DNA of 64,000 bases from Thiomicrorhabdus sp. 6S3-12 (GCF_017571475.1 NZ_JAGETW010000007.1:1-64000); one strand, 5' to 3'; shown: positions 29,011 through 37,828, counted from the stretch's first letter. Made by a program: numbers and translations. Notes: generated by a model not told the origin, from the sequence alone.

Positions 29011-29092
29011 CGTTTAGGCTAAAAAATAATATTTAACTCTTGAATCTGGGGTAGTACTGTACGCAAGCAGTAAAACCTTCAAGGAGCAATAA

Positions 29093-30454
29093 ATGACAGA
29101 TAAAATCGTAGAAAAGGTTGCGGTTCAAACAGAAGAGAGCCGTAATCAAGGACGTCGTGCCTTTCTAAAAGGTTCGGCGGCCGTAGCTGGTGGTGTGATG
29201 TTCACTAAAGCAGCTAGCGCAGCAGACGGTGCAGGATTCGATCCTAAAAAAGCTGTAGCACCTTACGCGGGTAAAGAAGAAATTACTGAAGTACTACAAG
29301 ATGGTGCGGCACGTAAATCTCTAGGTTTCGGTGTTCGTAAGTATCCTTACGGTATGCCTTCTCCTTTCGAGAAAGAAGTTCAGCGTCGTACTCTTGAGTG
29401 GTTGACTCCTGACTCTATGGCGTCTATCACAATGACTCCGCTGCAAAGCCTGCACGGTATCATCACTCCAAACGGTCTACACTTCGAACGTTTCCACGGT
29501 GGTGTTCCTACAATCAACCCTGATGAGCACCGTCTGGTAATCCACGGTCTTGTTGAGCGTCCATTGATCTTCACTATGGATGATCTAAAACGCTTCCCAT
29601 CAGTTTCACGTATCCACTTCGTTGAGTGTCCTGCTAACGGTGCAATGGAATGGAAAGGTGTTCAGTTGAACTCTGTTCAGTGGACTCACGGTATGATGTC
29701 TTGTGTTGAATACACTGGTGTACGTCTATCTGACCTATTGAAAGAAGCGGGTATCAAGCCAGAAGGTAAGTGGATTATTCCTGAAGGTGCGGATGCAGCG
29801 GGTCTAACTCGTTCTATTCCTATCGATCTAGCGATGGATGACTGTTTCGTAGCTTACGCTCAGAACGGTGAAGCGCTACGTCGTGAGCAAGGTTACCCAA
29901 TCCGTCTAGTTGTTCCAGGTTGTGAAGCGAACATGTGGGTTAAATACCTACGTCGTATCCAGGTTCACGATGTACCTGCACAGCACCGTGAAGAAACTTC
30001 TAAGTACACTGAGCTTATGCCTGATGGTACTGCACAGCGTTTCTCTTGGTACATGGAGCCTAACTCTGTTATCACTTACCCATCTCCAGACTTCAAAATG
30101 CAAGGTCCTGGTAAGTACTACGTACGTGGTCTGGCTTGGTCTGGTCGTGGTAAAGTTGCTCACGTTGATGTTTCTTTCGACGGTGGTAAAAACTGGAAAG
30201 AAGCACACTTTACTTCACCGGTTCTAGATAAAGCTTGGACTCGTTTCGAAGTTGAATGGGATTGGGATGGTTCAGAAGCATTCCTAATGAGCCGTGTAAC
30301 TGACGAAACCGGCTACGTTCAACCGCCTATGCCGCAAATGCGTGCACTTGAAGGTACGAACAACGTTTACCACCGTACTGCGATGGTTACTTGGCGCGTA
30401 CACGCTTGGGAAAACGGCAAAAACGGAGGCATGATTGAAAATGTTCAGTACTAA
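29093..30454 (+). CDS. soxC: Sulfur dehydrogenase molybdopterin subunit SoxC
   Basis: Molybdenum subunit of the Sox sulfur dehydrogenase, which oxidises the sulfane sulfur bound to SoxY in the periplasm. A Tat signal (GR21R22AFLKGSAA, cut near 43) fits export of a folded cofactor-loaded enzyme. The sulfite-oxidase-type fold follows, with the Mo-coordinating C179 in HFVECPANG and a C-terminal dimerisation domain. It is 453 aa. AAGGAG precedes the ATG. Codons are strongly biased (GGT, CGT, CTA), much more than the neighbours, indicating high expression. Its end overlaps soxD. Confidence 0.95.
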   Translation: MTDKIVEKVAVQTEESRNQGRRAFLKGSAAVAGGVMFTKAASAADGAGFDPKKAVAPYAGKEEITEVLQDGAARKSLGFGVRKYPYGMPSPFEKEVQRRTLEWLTPDSMASITMTPLQSLHGIITPNGLHFERFHGGVPTINPDEHRLVIHGLVERPLIFTMDDLKRFPSVSRIHFVECPANGAMEWKGVQLNSVQWTHGMMSCVEYTGVRLSDLLKEAGIKPEGKWIIPEGADAAGLTRSIPIDLAMDDCFVAYAQNGEALRREQGYPIRLVVPGCEANMWVKYLRRIQVHDVPAQHREETSKYTELMPDGTAQRFSWYMEPNSVITYPSPDFKMQGPGKYYVRGLAWSGRGKVAHVDVSFDGGKNWKEAHFTSPVLDKAWTRFEVEWDWDGSEAFLMSRVTDETGYVQPPMPQMRALEGTNNVYHRTAMVTWRVHAWENGKNGGMIENVQY

Positions 30455-31511
30455 GAAAACTCTAGTTGCAGCATCAGTTGCAACCCTATTTGCCGGTTCT
30501 GCAATGGCGATGTCTGGTAACTCAGACAGCAACTCTGCTTCTGGTGAAAAAATCGACGGTAAATATGCTGCAAACTACGAACAGATCATTCGTGATGCAG
30601 ACGGTAAATACCTGGATGCTAAAGTTATCGAAGCTATCCTGGGTAAAGACGCTACTTACGGTCGTGACGGTCTTGAATCTAAACTAGATCCAGCTAACCC
30701 TTACTCTTTCGAAGTAGATGACAGCATCGATGGTGGTAACCACGGTAACGCGCAATGTAAGATCCCTGCGGCATTCGTAGAAGTTCACGACAGCGCGAAA
30801 GCTAACTACTACAACGATTCTGGTTTCGAAGCTCGTGGTTTCGGTACGCCTATCGCTGAATCAGCGCTAGAAAAGTGGAACATCGTTGTTGACGGTGACG
30901 GTAAAGGTCTTCCTGATCCTTCAGTTGGTATGACTGTTGAAGAAGGTGCGAAAGTTTACGTTCAGTACTGCGGTATGTGTCACGGTGAATTCGGTGAAGG
31001 TGCTAAAGGTTACCTACCTCTAGCGGTAGAAGAGAACCTAGTTACTTCATCTTTCTTCGATCCAGCACCAATGAAAACTGTTGGTAACTACTGGCCGTAC
31101 GCTGTAACGTTCTTCGATTACATCCGTCGTACAATGCCTTTCTGGACTCCAAACGCTCCGTTCATCGGTGATGCGGGTTACATGGGTATTACTGGTTACA
31201 TCATGCAAGCGAACTACATTCCGGTTGATGCGGAAGGTACTGAGCTAGAAGATGATACTTTCTACAACTCAGAAATCCTGATGAAACAGAACAAGTTCAT
31301 GAAAAACCAGGGTAACTTCTTCTGTGACCACCGTCCTGTAATCCATAACACTCGTTGTATGGAAAACTGTGCGGATGAGCAAGTTGGTGATGGTAAAGGT
31401 GATATTCACAACTATCGTCAAGCGCGTCGTCTACCAGACGGAACTCCTCAGTATAACGTTCCACAACGTATGCATGAAGATCCGCCAGGTGTCGGTCACG
31501 CAGGTATGTAA
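30441..31511 (+). CDS. soxD: Sulfur dehydrogenase cytochrome subunit SoxD
   Basis: Electron-accepting c-type cytochrome partner of SoxC. A signal peptide ends at SAMA, then comes an N-terminal region and a cytochrome c domain with one CXXCH (C177-x-x-C180-H181). A late C306-x3-C310 pair is not a heme site as written. Paracoccus SoxD carries two hemes, so this looks monoheme. The start is ambiguous: ATG 30441, or TTG 30435 which is closer to GGAGG (30425-30429). Either overlaps soxC by 14-20 bases. The same codon bias as soxC is seen. A perfect hairpin and a terminator follow. Confidence 0.92.
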   Translation: MFSTKKTLVAASVATLFAGSAMAMSGNSDSNSASGEKIDGKYAANYEQIIRDADGKYLDAKVIEAILGKDATYGRDGLESKLDPANPYSFEVDDSIDGGNHGNAQCKIPAAFVEVHDSAKANYYNDSGFEARGFGTPIAESALEKWNIVVDGDGKGLPDPSVGMTVEEGAKVYVQYCGMCHGEFGEGAKGYLPLAVEENLVTSSFFDPAPMKTVGNYWPYAVTFFDYIRRTMPFWTPNAPFIGDAGYMGITGYIMQANYIPVDAEGTELEDDTFYNSEILMKQNKFMKNQGNFFCDHRPVIHNTRCMENCADEQVGDGKGDIHNYRQARRLPDGTPQYNVPQRMHEDPPGVGHAGM

Positions 31512-31533
31512 TTTAAAACCTCGTGTTTTAAAT
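31511..31533 (+). other. Perfect hairpin at the soxD stop
   Basis: ATTTAAAAC (31511-31519) pairs with GTTTTAAAT (31525-31533), loop of five bases, beginning at the last base of the stop codon. It is A/T rich with no T run, and lies before the true terminator. Confidence 0.5.
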
Positions 31534-31545
31534 ACCTAGCTTGAA

Positions 31546-31572
31546 AAGCCCGCTTTATGCGGGCTTTTTTTG
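31546..31572 (+). terminator. Terminator of soxCD
   Basis: AAGCCCGC (31546-31553) with GCGGGCTT (31559-31566), loop TTTAT, followed by a T run. A standard intrinsic terminator. Confidence 0.9.
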
Positions 31573-31697
31573 TACTTAGCAACCCGTGTGCTTACCAACC
31601 CCTGCGCACGGCTTTCTTTTCTGGCTGTGCAAGCCGTTTTTTCTTATTTATTCAGCACAATCTCCGGTGATCTTTCCATCTTTCGCTATTTCTTTTG

Positions 31698-31794
31698 GGG
31701 AATAACGCTTTGAGAATAATTTATCACAATATAAGTTTTTTCTAATAAACTGCATTTTTCATAAAAAGAATTTGGTGTAGAATGCGTTATTCCC
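31698..31794 (+). promoter_or_regulatory. Perfect 11-bp inverted repeat pair in front of moaA
   Basis: GGGAATAACGC (31698-31708) and GCGTTATTCCC (31784-31794) are exact reverse complements, 86 bases from start to start. The right copy overlaps a TAGAAT -10 candidate (31778-31783) and the likely start of transcription. The spacer is very A/T rich. A short hairpin (ACAGCAA with TTGCTGT, 31797-31815) follows. The rest of the 340-base gap holds the soxCD terminator and no gene. I do not see a clear Moco riboswitch. Confidence 0.5.
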
Positions 31795-31852
31795 AGACAG
31801 CAATAACGTTGCTGTTTGTTTCAGCGGGTGAATAAGAGCTAATAATACTATT

Positions 31853-32854
31853 ATGGGTAAATCATTAATCGATCCATTTAACCGTACAATCGAGTATGTA
31901 CGCGTCTCTGTGACCGATCTGTGTAACTATCGCTGCGGCTACTGTATGCCGGAGCAGGGCGTGCACCCTGATGGGCATCATAAAGAGTATCTTTCATACG
32001 AAGAATTGGCTCGGATAATCAAAGCTTTTGTTAATTTGGGCGTCAGTAAAGTTCGTCTGACGGGCGGTGAGCCTTTGGTTCGAAAACGCCTGTATGAGCT
32101 GGTGGAGATGATTCAGCCATACGACGGCCTGGAAGACATTGCGCTGTCGACAAATGCGCACCATCTGGGCCGTGAAGCCGAAGCACTGGTTAAAGCCGGG
32201 GTCAATCGCTGTAATATCTCGATCGACTCTCTGCGCCCGCAGCGGTTTAATAAAATTACCCGCGGCGGCGATCTGGAGAAAGTTCTTGCCGGAGTCGACA
32301 AGGCATTGGAAGTTGGCATGAAGCCGGTTAAATTCAATATGGTCGTTATGAAAGGAACCAATGACGACGAAATTGAAGCGATGGTCGATTACGGGATCGA
32401 AAAAGGGGTTGAAATCCGCTTTATCGAAACCATGCCGATCGGACCGGCCGGCGTCAGTATGATGGATCAGCACTATGCAGCCGAGAAAATTCTTAAACGT
32501 GTCAAAGCGCATGTCGGTGCCGATCTGATTCCGTCAACCGATCGTTCCGATGCCGGCCCGGCCAGAAATTTCAAAATTGCCGGAACCAACGCACGAATCG
32601 GCGTGATCTCAGCGGTTTCGCAGCATTTCTGCGAGAGCTGCAACCGGGTTCGCTTGACGGCCCGCGGCGTGCTTGCTTTGTGTCTCGGTCAGGAAGATTC
32701 TGTTGACCTGCGTACTCCTTTGCGCGAAGGAATCAGTGACGCAGAGCTTGAGCAGCTAATTATTAAGGCGATTGCCAAAAAACCGGAACGTCATTTCTTC
32801 AATGAAAACGTTCACAACATTGAATTCAGACAAATGGTGCAATTGGGCGGTTAA
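31853..32854 (+). CDS. moaA: GTP 3',8-cyclase
   Basis: Radical-SAM enzyme that makes the first pterin intermediate of molybdenum cofactor from GTP, together with MoaC. N-terminal cluster motif C-NYR-C-GY-C (CxxxCxxC), C-terminal second cluster CESCNRVRLTARGVLALC, and the conserved C-terminal Gly-Gly that completes the active site. It is 333 aa. It lies downstream of soxCD, whose SoxC subunit needs this cofactor, but behind a terminator and its own promoter region. First of moaA-moaD-moaE. Confidence 0.96.
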   Translation: MGKSLIDPFNRTIEYVRVSVTDLCNYRCGYCMPEQGVHPDGHHKEYLSYEELARIIKAFVNLGVSKVRLTGGEPLVRKRLYELVEMIQPYDGLEDIALSTNAHHLGREAEALVKAGVNRCNISIDSLRPQRFNKITRGGDLEKVLAGVDKALEVGMKPVKFNMVVMKGTNDDEIEAMVDYGIEKGVEIRFIETMPIGPAGVSMMDQHYAAEKILKRVKAHVGADLIPSTDRSDAGPARNFKIAGTNARIGVISAVSQHFCESCNRVRLTARGVLALCLGQEDSVDLRTPLREGISDAELEQLIIKAIAKKPERHFFNENVHNIEFRQMVQLGG

Positions 32855-32885
32855 GGCCCGATTTGATTGAGTAGAGGATCAAAGC

Positions 32886-33134
32886 ATGTTGAATGTTCTA
32901 TATTTTGCCAGTTTCCGCGAAATTCTAGGTCAGGCTCAGGAACAGTTGCCGGCCGATTATCAGACGGTTGATTGCCTGTTAAAGGATCTGGCTGCGCGCG
33001 GTGAAACCTGGCAGCAGGCTTTATTGCATAATCAGAATTTGCAAATCGCCGTTAATCACGATGTTGCCAACCGTCAGACCGCAATCAAGGCGGGTGATGA
33101 AGTAGCTTTTTTCCCGCCGGTAACGGGAGGCTGA
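32886..33134 (+). CDS. moaD: Molybdopterin synthase small subunit
   Basis: 82 aa ubiquitin-like sulfur carrier ending FFPPVTGG, with the terminal Gly-Gly that is thiocarboxylated. With MoaE it inserts sulfur into precursor Z. Starts 31 bases after moaA and its stop is followed three bases later by the moaE start, so the three genes form one unit. Confidence 0.95.
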   Translation: MLNVLYFASFREILGQAQEQLPADYQTVDCLLKDLAARGETWQQALLHNQNLQIAVNHDVANRQTAIKAGDEVAFFPPVTGG

Positions 33135-33137
33135 TCC

Positions 33138-33620
33138 GTGACGCACAACCCTGAACCGATGTTTCCGCATATCTGCATTCAGGAAGAGGATTTCGACCTG
33201 AGCACCGAAGCGGCGAAGCTGCGTGAAGGCCATAAGGATATTGGCGCGGTAGTGACTTTTGTCGGAACCGTTCGCGATATTAACGAAGGCGACGAAGTCT
33301 CGATTTTAGAGCTGGAACACTATCCGGGCATGACTGAAAAGGCTTTGGAGAAAATCCGTCTGGAAGCGCATGATCGATGGCATCTAGAAGCGAGTCATAT
33401 TATCCACCGCATTGGCAAGATGTACCCTTGCGACCAGATTGTTATGGTCGCCGTTGCCAGTCGTCACAGGGAAAACGCGTTTCACGCGGCGCATTTTATT
33501 ATGGACTACCTGAAAACCAATGCGCCTTTCTGGAAAAAAGAAACGCTCCCGGACGGAGCCGAGCGCTGGGTCGATGCACGGGTTTCCGATAAAGAAGCGG
33601 AATCCCGTTGGGCTAAATAA
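33138..33620 (+). CDS. moaE: Molybdopterin synthase catalytic subunit
   Basis: 160 aa. Conserved MoaE features are GAVVTFVGTVRD, LELEHYPGMTEK, the RIGK segment and the C-terminal catalytic-lysine region NAPFWKKETLPDG. It converts cyclic pyranopterin monophosphate to molybdopterin with MoaD. The GTG start at 33138 is supported by GGGAGG seven bases upstream. The following 267 bases to moeA show no gene. Confidence 0.95.
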   Translation: MTHNPEPMFPHICIQEEDFDLSTEAAKLREGHKDIGAVVTFVGTVRDINEGDEVSILELEHYPGMTEKALEKIRLEAHDRWHLEASHIIHRIGKMYPCDQIVMVAVASRHRENAFHAAHFIMDYLKTNAPFWKKETLPDGAERWVDARVSDKEAESRWAK

Positions 33621-33887
33621 AAAGGCTGTGCACGCTACTGCGAAAACTTAACGCTTTGTTGCAAGCCTGCTTAAAGTGCTTATTTACTCTTTGTAGCGTG
33701 AGTACACCGACTTGTGTCTCGATTTAAGTCTTCTCATAACGCCCGCAAATTTTTTTGGCTTTATGTTGAATGAATGCTTGAATTGCTCGCCAGTCTTACG
33801 CCTCGACTGTAAACCATCCCTCCACATTATTTGAAATGTATTTTTAATCACTTTTGATTTTGAACCGAATTGCTTTAAGAGAAAACC

Positions 33888-35096
33888 ATGAAAACCTTTG
33901 ATGAAGCCTTATATGCCCTGCTATCCGATGTGCAGGTGACCACTGAATCCGAAACTATTAATGTCGGCGAAGGTCTGCAGCGCATTCTTGCCGAAGATAT
34001 TGTCTCCAGCGTTAATGTGCCGCCGCATGACAACAGTCAGATGGATGGTTATGCGCTTCACAGTTTTGATCTGGAGCATGGAAACCTTTTCCCTGTCAGT
34101 CAGCGCATAGCAGCCGGAGAGGTTGGCGCCGAGTTACAGCACGGAACCGTGGCACGAATCTTTACCGGTGCGCCGATTCCGTCAGGCGCCAATATGGTTG
34201 TGATGCAGGAAGATACTGAAGAGGTTGACGGCCAGATTCAGATTAATATCAAGGCGCAGCCTGGCGCCAATGTACGCAAGAAAGGCGAAGACATTCAGCA
34301 AGGGCAGGTGATTTTACAGGCAGGAACCCGTCTTCGACCGCAGGAACTGGGACTGATCAGCTCGATCGGTATCGGCGAGATCAAGGTGTTTAAACCGCTT
34401 AAAGTTGCGACCTTTACTACCGGTAACGAACTGCTGGAACCGGGCAGTGAGCCGCAGGAAGGCAAAATTTACAATGCCAACCGCTATACCTTGCAGGGGT
34501 TGATTCCACAGTTGGGCTTTGAACTGATTGATCTTGGGCATGTCGCGGATACGCTGGAAGGCACCATAGAGGCGATGAAGAAAGCGGCGGATATTGCGGA
34601 TGTTGTGATGACCACCGGCGGAGTATCGGTTGGTGAAGAAGATCACATCAAACCGGCACTCGAGAGCCTGGGTGAATTGAATATGTGGAAGGTGAAGATG
34701 AAGCCGGGTAAACCGATCGCTTACGGTAAGATCGGTGTCGATAAAGGTCAAGTACCGTTTATCGGTTTGCCGGGGAATCCGGTTTCCGCCTTTGCAACTT
34801 TTAAGTTGTTTGCCCGTCCTTATCTGATGAAAATGCAGGGTGCAGAGCAGATCAAAACCAATCCGATCTGGTTGCAGGCCGATTTTGACTGGCCGAAAGC
34901 CAATTTCCGTCGAGATTTCTTACGTGCGCGAATGACCAATAAACGTCAGCAAACGGTCGCTGAAATCTACCCGCATCAAGGCTCCGGAGTTTTGATGTCC
35001 ACTTCCTGGGCGGAAGGCTTTGTCGTTATTCCGGAAGACAGCACGATCAAGAAAGGCGACACGGTGGCCTTCTATCCGTTTAGCGCCTTTGTCTGA
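33888..35096 (+). CDS. moeA: Molybdopterin molybdenumtransferase
   Basis: Ligates molybdate to adenylylated molybdopterin. Motifs: SQMDGYA near the N terminus, FTGAPIPSGA, the MoaB/Mog-like loop MTTGGVSVGEEDH, and GLPGNPVSAF. It is 402 aa, normal. It lies behind moaADE with an intervening region large enough for its own promoter, and is followed by a strong terminator. With moaA, D, E here and moaC 5 kb on, most of the pathway is present except moeB and mobA. Confidence 0.95.
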   Translation: MKTFDEALYALLSDVQVTTESETINVGEGLQRILAEDIVSSVNVPPHDNSQMDGYALHSFDLEHGNLFPVSQRIAAGEVGAELQHGTVARIFTGAPIPSGANMVVMQEDTEEVDGQIQINIKAQPGANVRKKGEDIQQGQVILQAGTRLRPQELGLISSIGIGEIKVFKPLKVATFTTGNELLEPGSEPQEGKIYNANRYTLQGLIPQLGFELIDLGHVADTLEGTIEAMKKAADIADVVMTTGGVSVGEEDHIKPALESLGELNMWKVKMKPGKPIAYGKIGVDKGQVPFIGLPGNPVSAFATFKLFARPYLMKMQGAEQIKTNPIWLQADFDWPKANFRRDFLRARMTNKRQQTVAEIYPHQGSGVLMSTSWAEGFVVIPEDSTIKKGDTVAFYPFSAFV

Positions 35097-35147
35097 CGCT
35101 TCCCGAAAGCAGTAGATATCGTTGTTTACCGCTTGTCTTCAGGTATA

Positions 35148-35187
35148 AAAAAAGCCGCAGTGATGGCGTCGTCACGGCGGCTTTTTT
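35148..35187. terminator. Terminator between moeA and the convergent peroxiredoxin gene
   Basis: AAAAAAGCCG pairs with CGGCTTTTTT across an inner GTGA/TCAC stem. A run before and T run after allow action in both directions. Confidence 0.85.
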
Positions 35188-35234
35188 ATCCAATCTGTTT
35201 AAATCAGGCTTAAATGCTGATTTAAGTCATTAGA

Positions 35235-35879
35235 TTACAGAGATTTTTTACAGAAGTAGAAATCTACACACTCGTACTCGCCAGATTCCATACGGGCTTT
35301 TGCTTCTTCAACCGTCGCCGCTGGTGGAACGATTACTTTTTCGCCCTTGCGCCAGTTTTCCGGCGTTGCACAAGCGTTCGCGTCAGAAGTCTGCATCGCT
35401 TCAAGAAGACGAACGAATTCGTCGATCTGACGGCCGTTGCTCATTGGGTAGTAAACCATTGCGCGCAGAACCCCTTCAGGGTCGATAATGAAAGTAGCAC
35501 GTACCGCTGAGGTATCCGCTGCACCAGGGTGAACCATTCCGTAAGCCTGGGCAACTTTCATGTCCAGATCGGCGATAATCGGGAACTGGATATCGATGCC
35601 GAATTTCTCTTTGATGTTCAGAACCCAAGCGTTATGCGAGTGATGCGAGTCGATTGAAAGGCCAAGAAGTTCACAGTTCAATGCATCAAACTGATCTTTA
35701 CGTTCCTGGAAGGCCATGAATTCCGTCGTACAAACCGGAGTGAAATCCGCCGGATGCGAGAAAAGAACCAGCCATTTCCCTTTATAGTCTTCAAGCGTTT
35801 TGCGGCCGTGAGTCGTTACGGCATCAAATGCAGGTGCGGCTTCATTCAAACGTGGTAATCCAAAAGTTGTGTTTTCCAT
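35235..35879 (-). CDS. Prx6-type peroxiredoxin
   Basis: 214 aa thiol peroxidase. Peroxidatic C50 in SHPADFTPVC50TTEF is characteristic of the Prx6 group. Two extra cysteines near the C terminus (C204 and C210, six apart) resemble the C50/C207/C213 layout of the Aeropyrum thioredoxin peroxidase, suggesting a resolving pair rather than a 1-Cys enzyme. It has no signal peptide. Only a single half-match to the OxyR motif is seen upstream (35893-35907). Confidence 0.9.
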   Translation of the reverse strand: MENTTFGLPRLNEAAPAFDAVTTHGRKTLEDYKGKWLVLFSHPADFTPVCTTEFMAFQERKDQFDALNCELLGLSIDSHHSHNAWVLNIKEKFGIDIQFPIIADLDMKVAQAYGMVHPGAADTSAVRATFIIDPEGVLRAMVYYPMSNGRQIDEFVRLLEAMQTSDANACATPENWRKGEKVIVPPAATVEEAKARMESGEYECVDFYFCKKSL

Positions 35880-36006
35880 ATCAATGTCCTGTATAAGTTT
35901 TATTTATCTATTTATCGAATGCGTGAATAAGTTTAGCGAAGTGATTTTAATAAATCTAATTTAATGTTTTTAATTTAACGATAGAAATAAACTAATGCCC
36001 TCCTGT

Positions 36007-36693
36007 TTATTGTGTCCAGTATCTGAGAAGGTTGTGATACAACTCGGTCAATTGCAGAACGTCATCGTATTGCTGTGAATCGTTCAGCTGGCGGCGCAGA
36101 CTTTGAATGCTCTGATCCAGTTGATAGAGCATGCTACGAGCTTTGCTGTCCTGAATCAGGCTCTGTATCCACATGAAACTGGCGATCCGCTGTCCCTCGG
36201 TGACCGGAAGTACCTGATGCAGCGCCCCGGAGTCGTACAGCACCATGTCGCCGGCTTTGAGTTTGATTTCCTGCACACCCATACCGGTATCGATCTGCAG
36301 TTCGCCGCCCACATAACTGTCGGGATCGTTTAGAAACAGAGTGGCGGAAAGATCTGCACGTAACTTTTCTCCGCTGTATGGATGATTCAGAATGGCATTG
36401 TCGACATGAGCGCCGTAAAAACCGCCATTCTGATACAGGTTGAATTTCGGTGGGTAGAAGTAATTGGGCAGGGCGGCACTGACAAATGACTCGGTTTTCA
36501 GGAGACGTTTTTCTACCTGTCGACTCAGTGCTCGGGCTAGTTCTGAAGCATCGTCAAGTTGCAGATTCTGCTTAACCTGCCGTGCCAGAGAGCCGGCCGT
36601 CGCCGCTCCGTCAGTCCATTCGCCCTGTTCCAGCTGGCGGCGGATTTGCAGGCACTCTTGTTCACTGAAAACGGAGTGAATAATTTTAAACAT
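36007..36693 (-). CDS. PiuC/PKHD-type Fe(II)/2-oxoglutarate dioxygenase
   Basis: 228 aa. The jelly-roll metal triad is visible: H96-V-D98 and H159, with R169 for 2-oxoglutarate. PiuC/YbiX proteins sit next to TonB-dependent iron receptors and are Fur-regulated in several bacteria; the substrate is unknown. Its start overlaps the end of the FMN oxidase gene by eight bases. Last gene of receptor-oxidase-hydroxylase. Confidence 0.88.
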   Translation of the reverse strand: MFKIIHSVFSEQECLQIRRQLEQGEWTDGAATAGSLARQVKQNLQLDDASELARALSRQVEKRLLKTESFVSAALPNYFYPPKFNLYQNGGFYGAHVDNAILNHPYSGEKLRADLSATLFLNDPDSYVGGELQIDTGMGVQEIKLKAGDMVLYDSGALHQVLPVTEGQRIASFMWIQSLIQDSKARSMLYQLDQSIQSLRRQLNDSQQYDDVLQLTELYHNLLRYWTQ

Positions 36694-37828
36694 CGTTGTT
36701 GTCTCCTAAATTAATCATTCGAATGTCCTGTAAATTAGAACAGCCGCAGAGCGCCATGGTTAACTGTAATTCCTCGGTCAGAAGCTTAAGCAGATGCGCG
36801 ACACCGAGCGCACCGGCGACACCGAGTGCATAAGCCTGTAATCGACCGACTAAAACCGCATCCGCACCTGAGGCTAAGGCTTTGAAGATATCCTGGCCGC
36901 AGCGAATTCCGCTGTCCAATAACAGTGTCATTTCAGGGCCGACCGATTGGCGTATCGTCGGTAAGGCTTCCAGGCTCGAGATGGCGCTATCCAAGGCGCG
37001 GCCGCCGTGATTGGAGACAATCAGAGCGTCAGCCCCCATTGTTTGCAGCTTTTGTGCCTGTTTCGGGTCTAATACCCCTTTAACCCATACTTTCAGGCCA
37101 AGTTGGCGGCTGTAATCCATCAGGCTTTGCAGGGATTGCCAATTAAGCGCCTGAGCCATAATGCCCTTAAAAATATAACTTTCATCAGGCTTGATGTGCG
37201 CAGAAGGTGGATCTTCGTACGGGCGCAGATTGATCGGTTTTTCCGGTGGCAATTTGAATCCCAAATGGCGGGCTTGTAACGAAACTTGTTGCACCGGTGC
37301 ATCGACGGTAATCACCACGGCCTGATAACCGGCCTGATGCGCACGATGAATCAGGTCGAACGAGTCTTGCTGGCGTGGCTGAGCATAGAGTTGAAAGGCT
37401 TTCCAACCGTTCGCCGCATCGGCAACGTCTTCCAGCGAGTAGCCGGAAAGTGTGCTTAATACCATGCCTTGCTCAAGCGCTTCTGCCGCTTGGGCGCAGG
37501 CGCGTTCGCCATCTGCATGCAGCAGCGTCTGATGGGCCACCGGCGCTAATAAAATCGGCGCGGAGAAGCGCTGTTCCCGGTAGTGCCAATGACTGTTTCC
37601 GTCGGTAACATTTTCAAGACTGTTGGGCGTTAACGTCATTCCGGCAAAGGTGTCCAGGTTGCGTTTAAGACTGAGCTCCTGTCCGCTTCCGCCACTGAGA
37701 TAGGCGAAAAGCGCATGGTCAATTTTTGTCTGCGCAAGCATTTCAAAATCTTGCGCACACAGAACGTGACTTTGTAGTTGTGCGTAATCTTCAAACAAGT
37801 TGCTCTCCAATGAAGAAAATCTCAGCAA
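36686..37828 (-). CDS. FMN-dependent alpha-hydroxyacid dehydrogenase/oxidase
   Basis: 380 aa TIM barrel of the lactate dehydrogenase/glycolate oxidase family. FMN and substrate residues are visible: K250 in VWVKGV, catalytic H274 and R277 in SNHGGRALD, and the phosphate site DSGIRCGQDIFKAL. It would oxidise an L-2-hydroxyacid to the 2-oxoacid. Here it lies between an iron-siderophore receptor and a PiuC-like hydroxylase, so a role in handling a hydroxyacid siderophore ligand is a reasonable guess, not proven. Confidence 0.85.
   Translation of the reverse strand: MLRFSSLESNLFEDYAQLQSHVLCAQDFEMLAQTKIDHALFAYLSGGSGQELSLKRNLDTFAGMTLTPNSLENVTDGNSHWHYREQRFSAPILLAPVAHQTLLHADGERACAQAAEALEQGMVLSTLSGYSLEDVADAANGWKAFQLYAQPRQQDSFDLIHRAHQAGYQAVVITVDAPVQQVSLQARHLGFKLPPEKPINLRPYEDPPSAHIKPDESYIFKGIMAQALNWQSLQSLMDYSRQLGLKVWVKGVLDPKQAQKLQTMGADALIVSNHGGRALDSAISSLEALPTIRQSVGPEMTLLLDSGIRCGQDIFKALASGADAVLVGRLQAYALGVAGALGVAHLLKLLTEELQLTMALCGCSNLQDIRMINLGDNNDV

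Noticed and set aside
31573-31852. Moco riboswitch in front of moaA
   Set aside because: Length would allow it, but I could not identify the conserved helices; only the inverted repeat pair and a small hairpin are clear. A covariance-model search would settle it.
35893-35907. OxyR-like half-site upstream of the Prx6 gene
   Set aside because: Eight of ten fixed positions match, but the region is A/T rich and the second half-site at 22 bases does not match.
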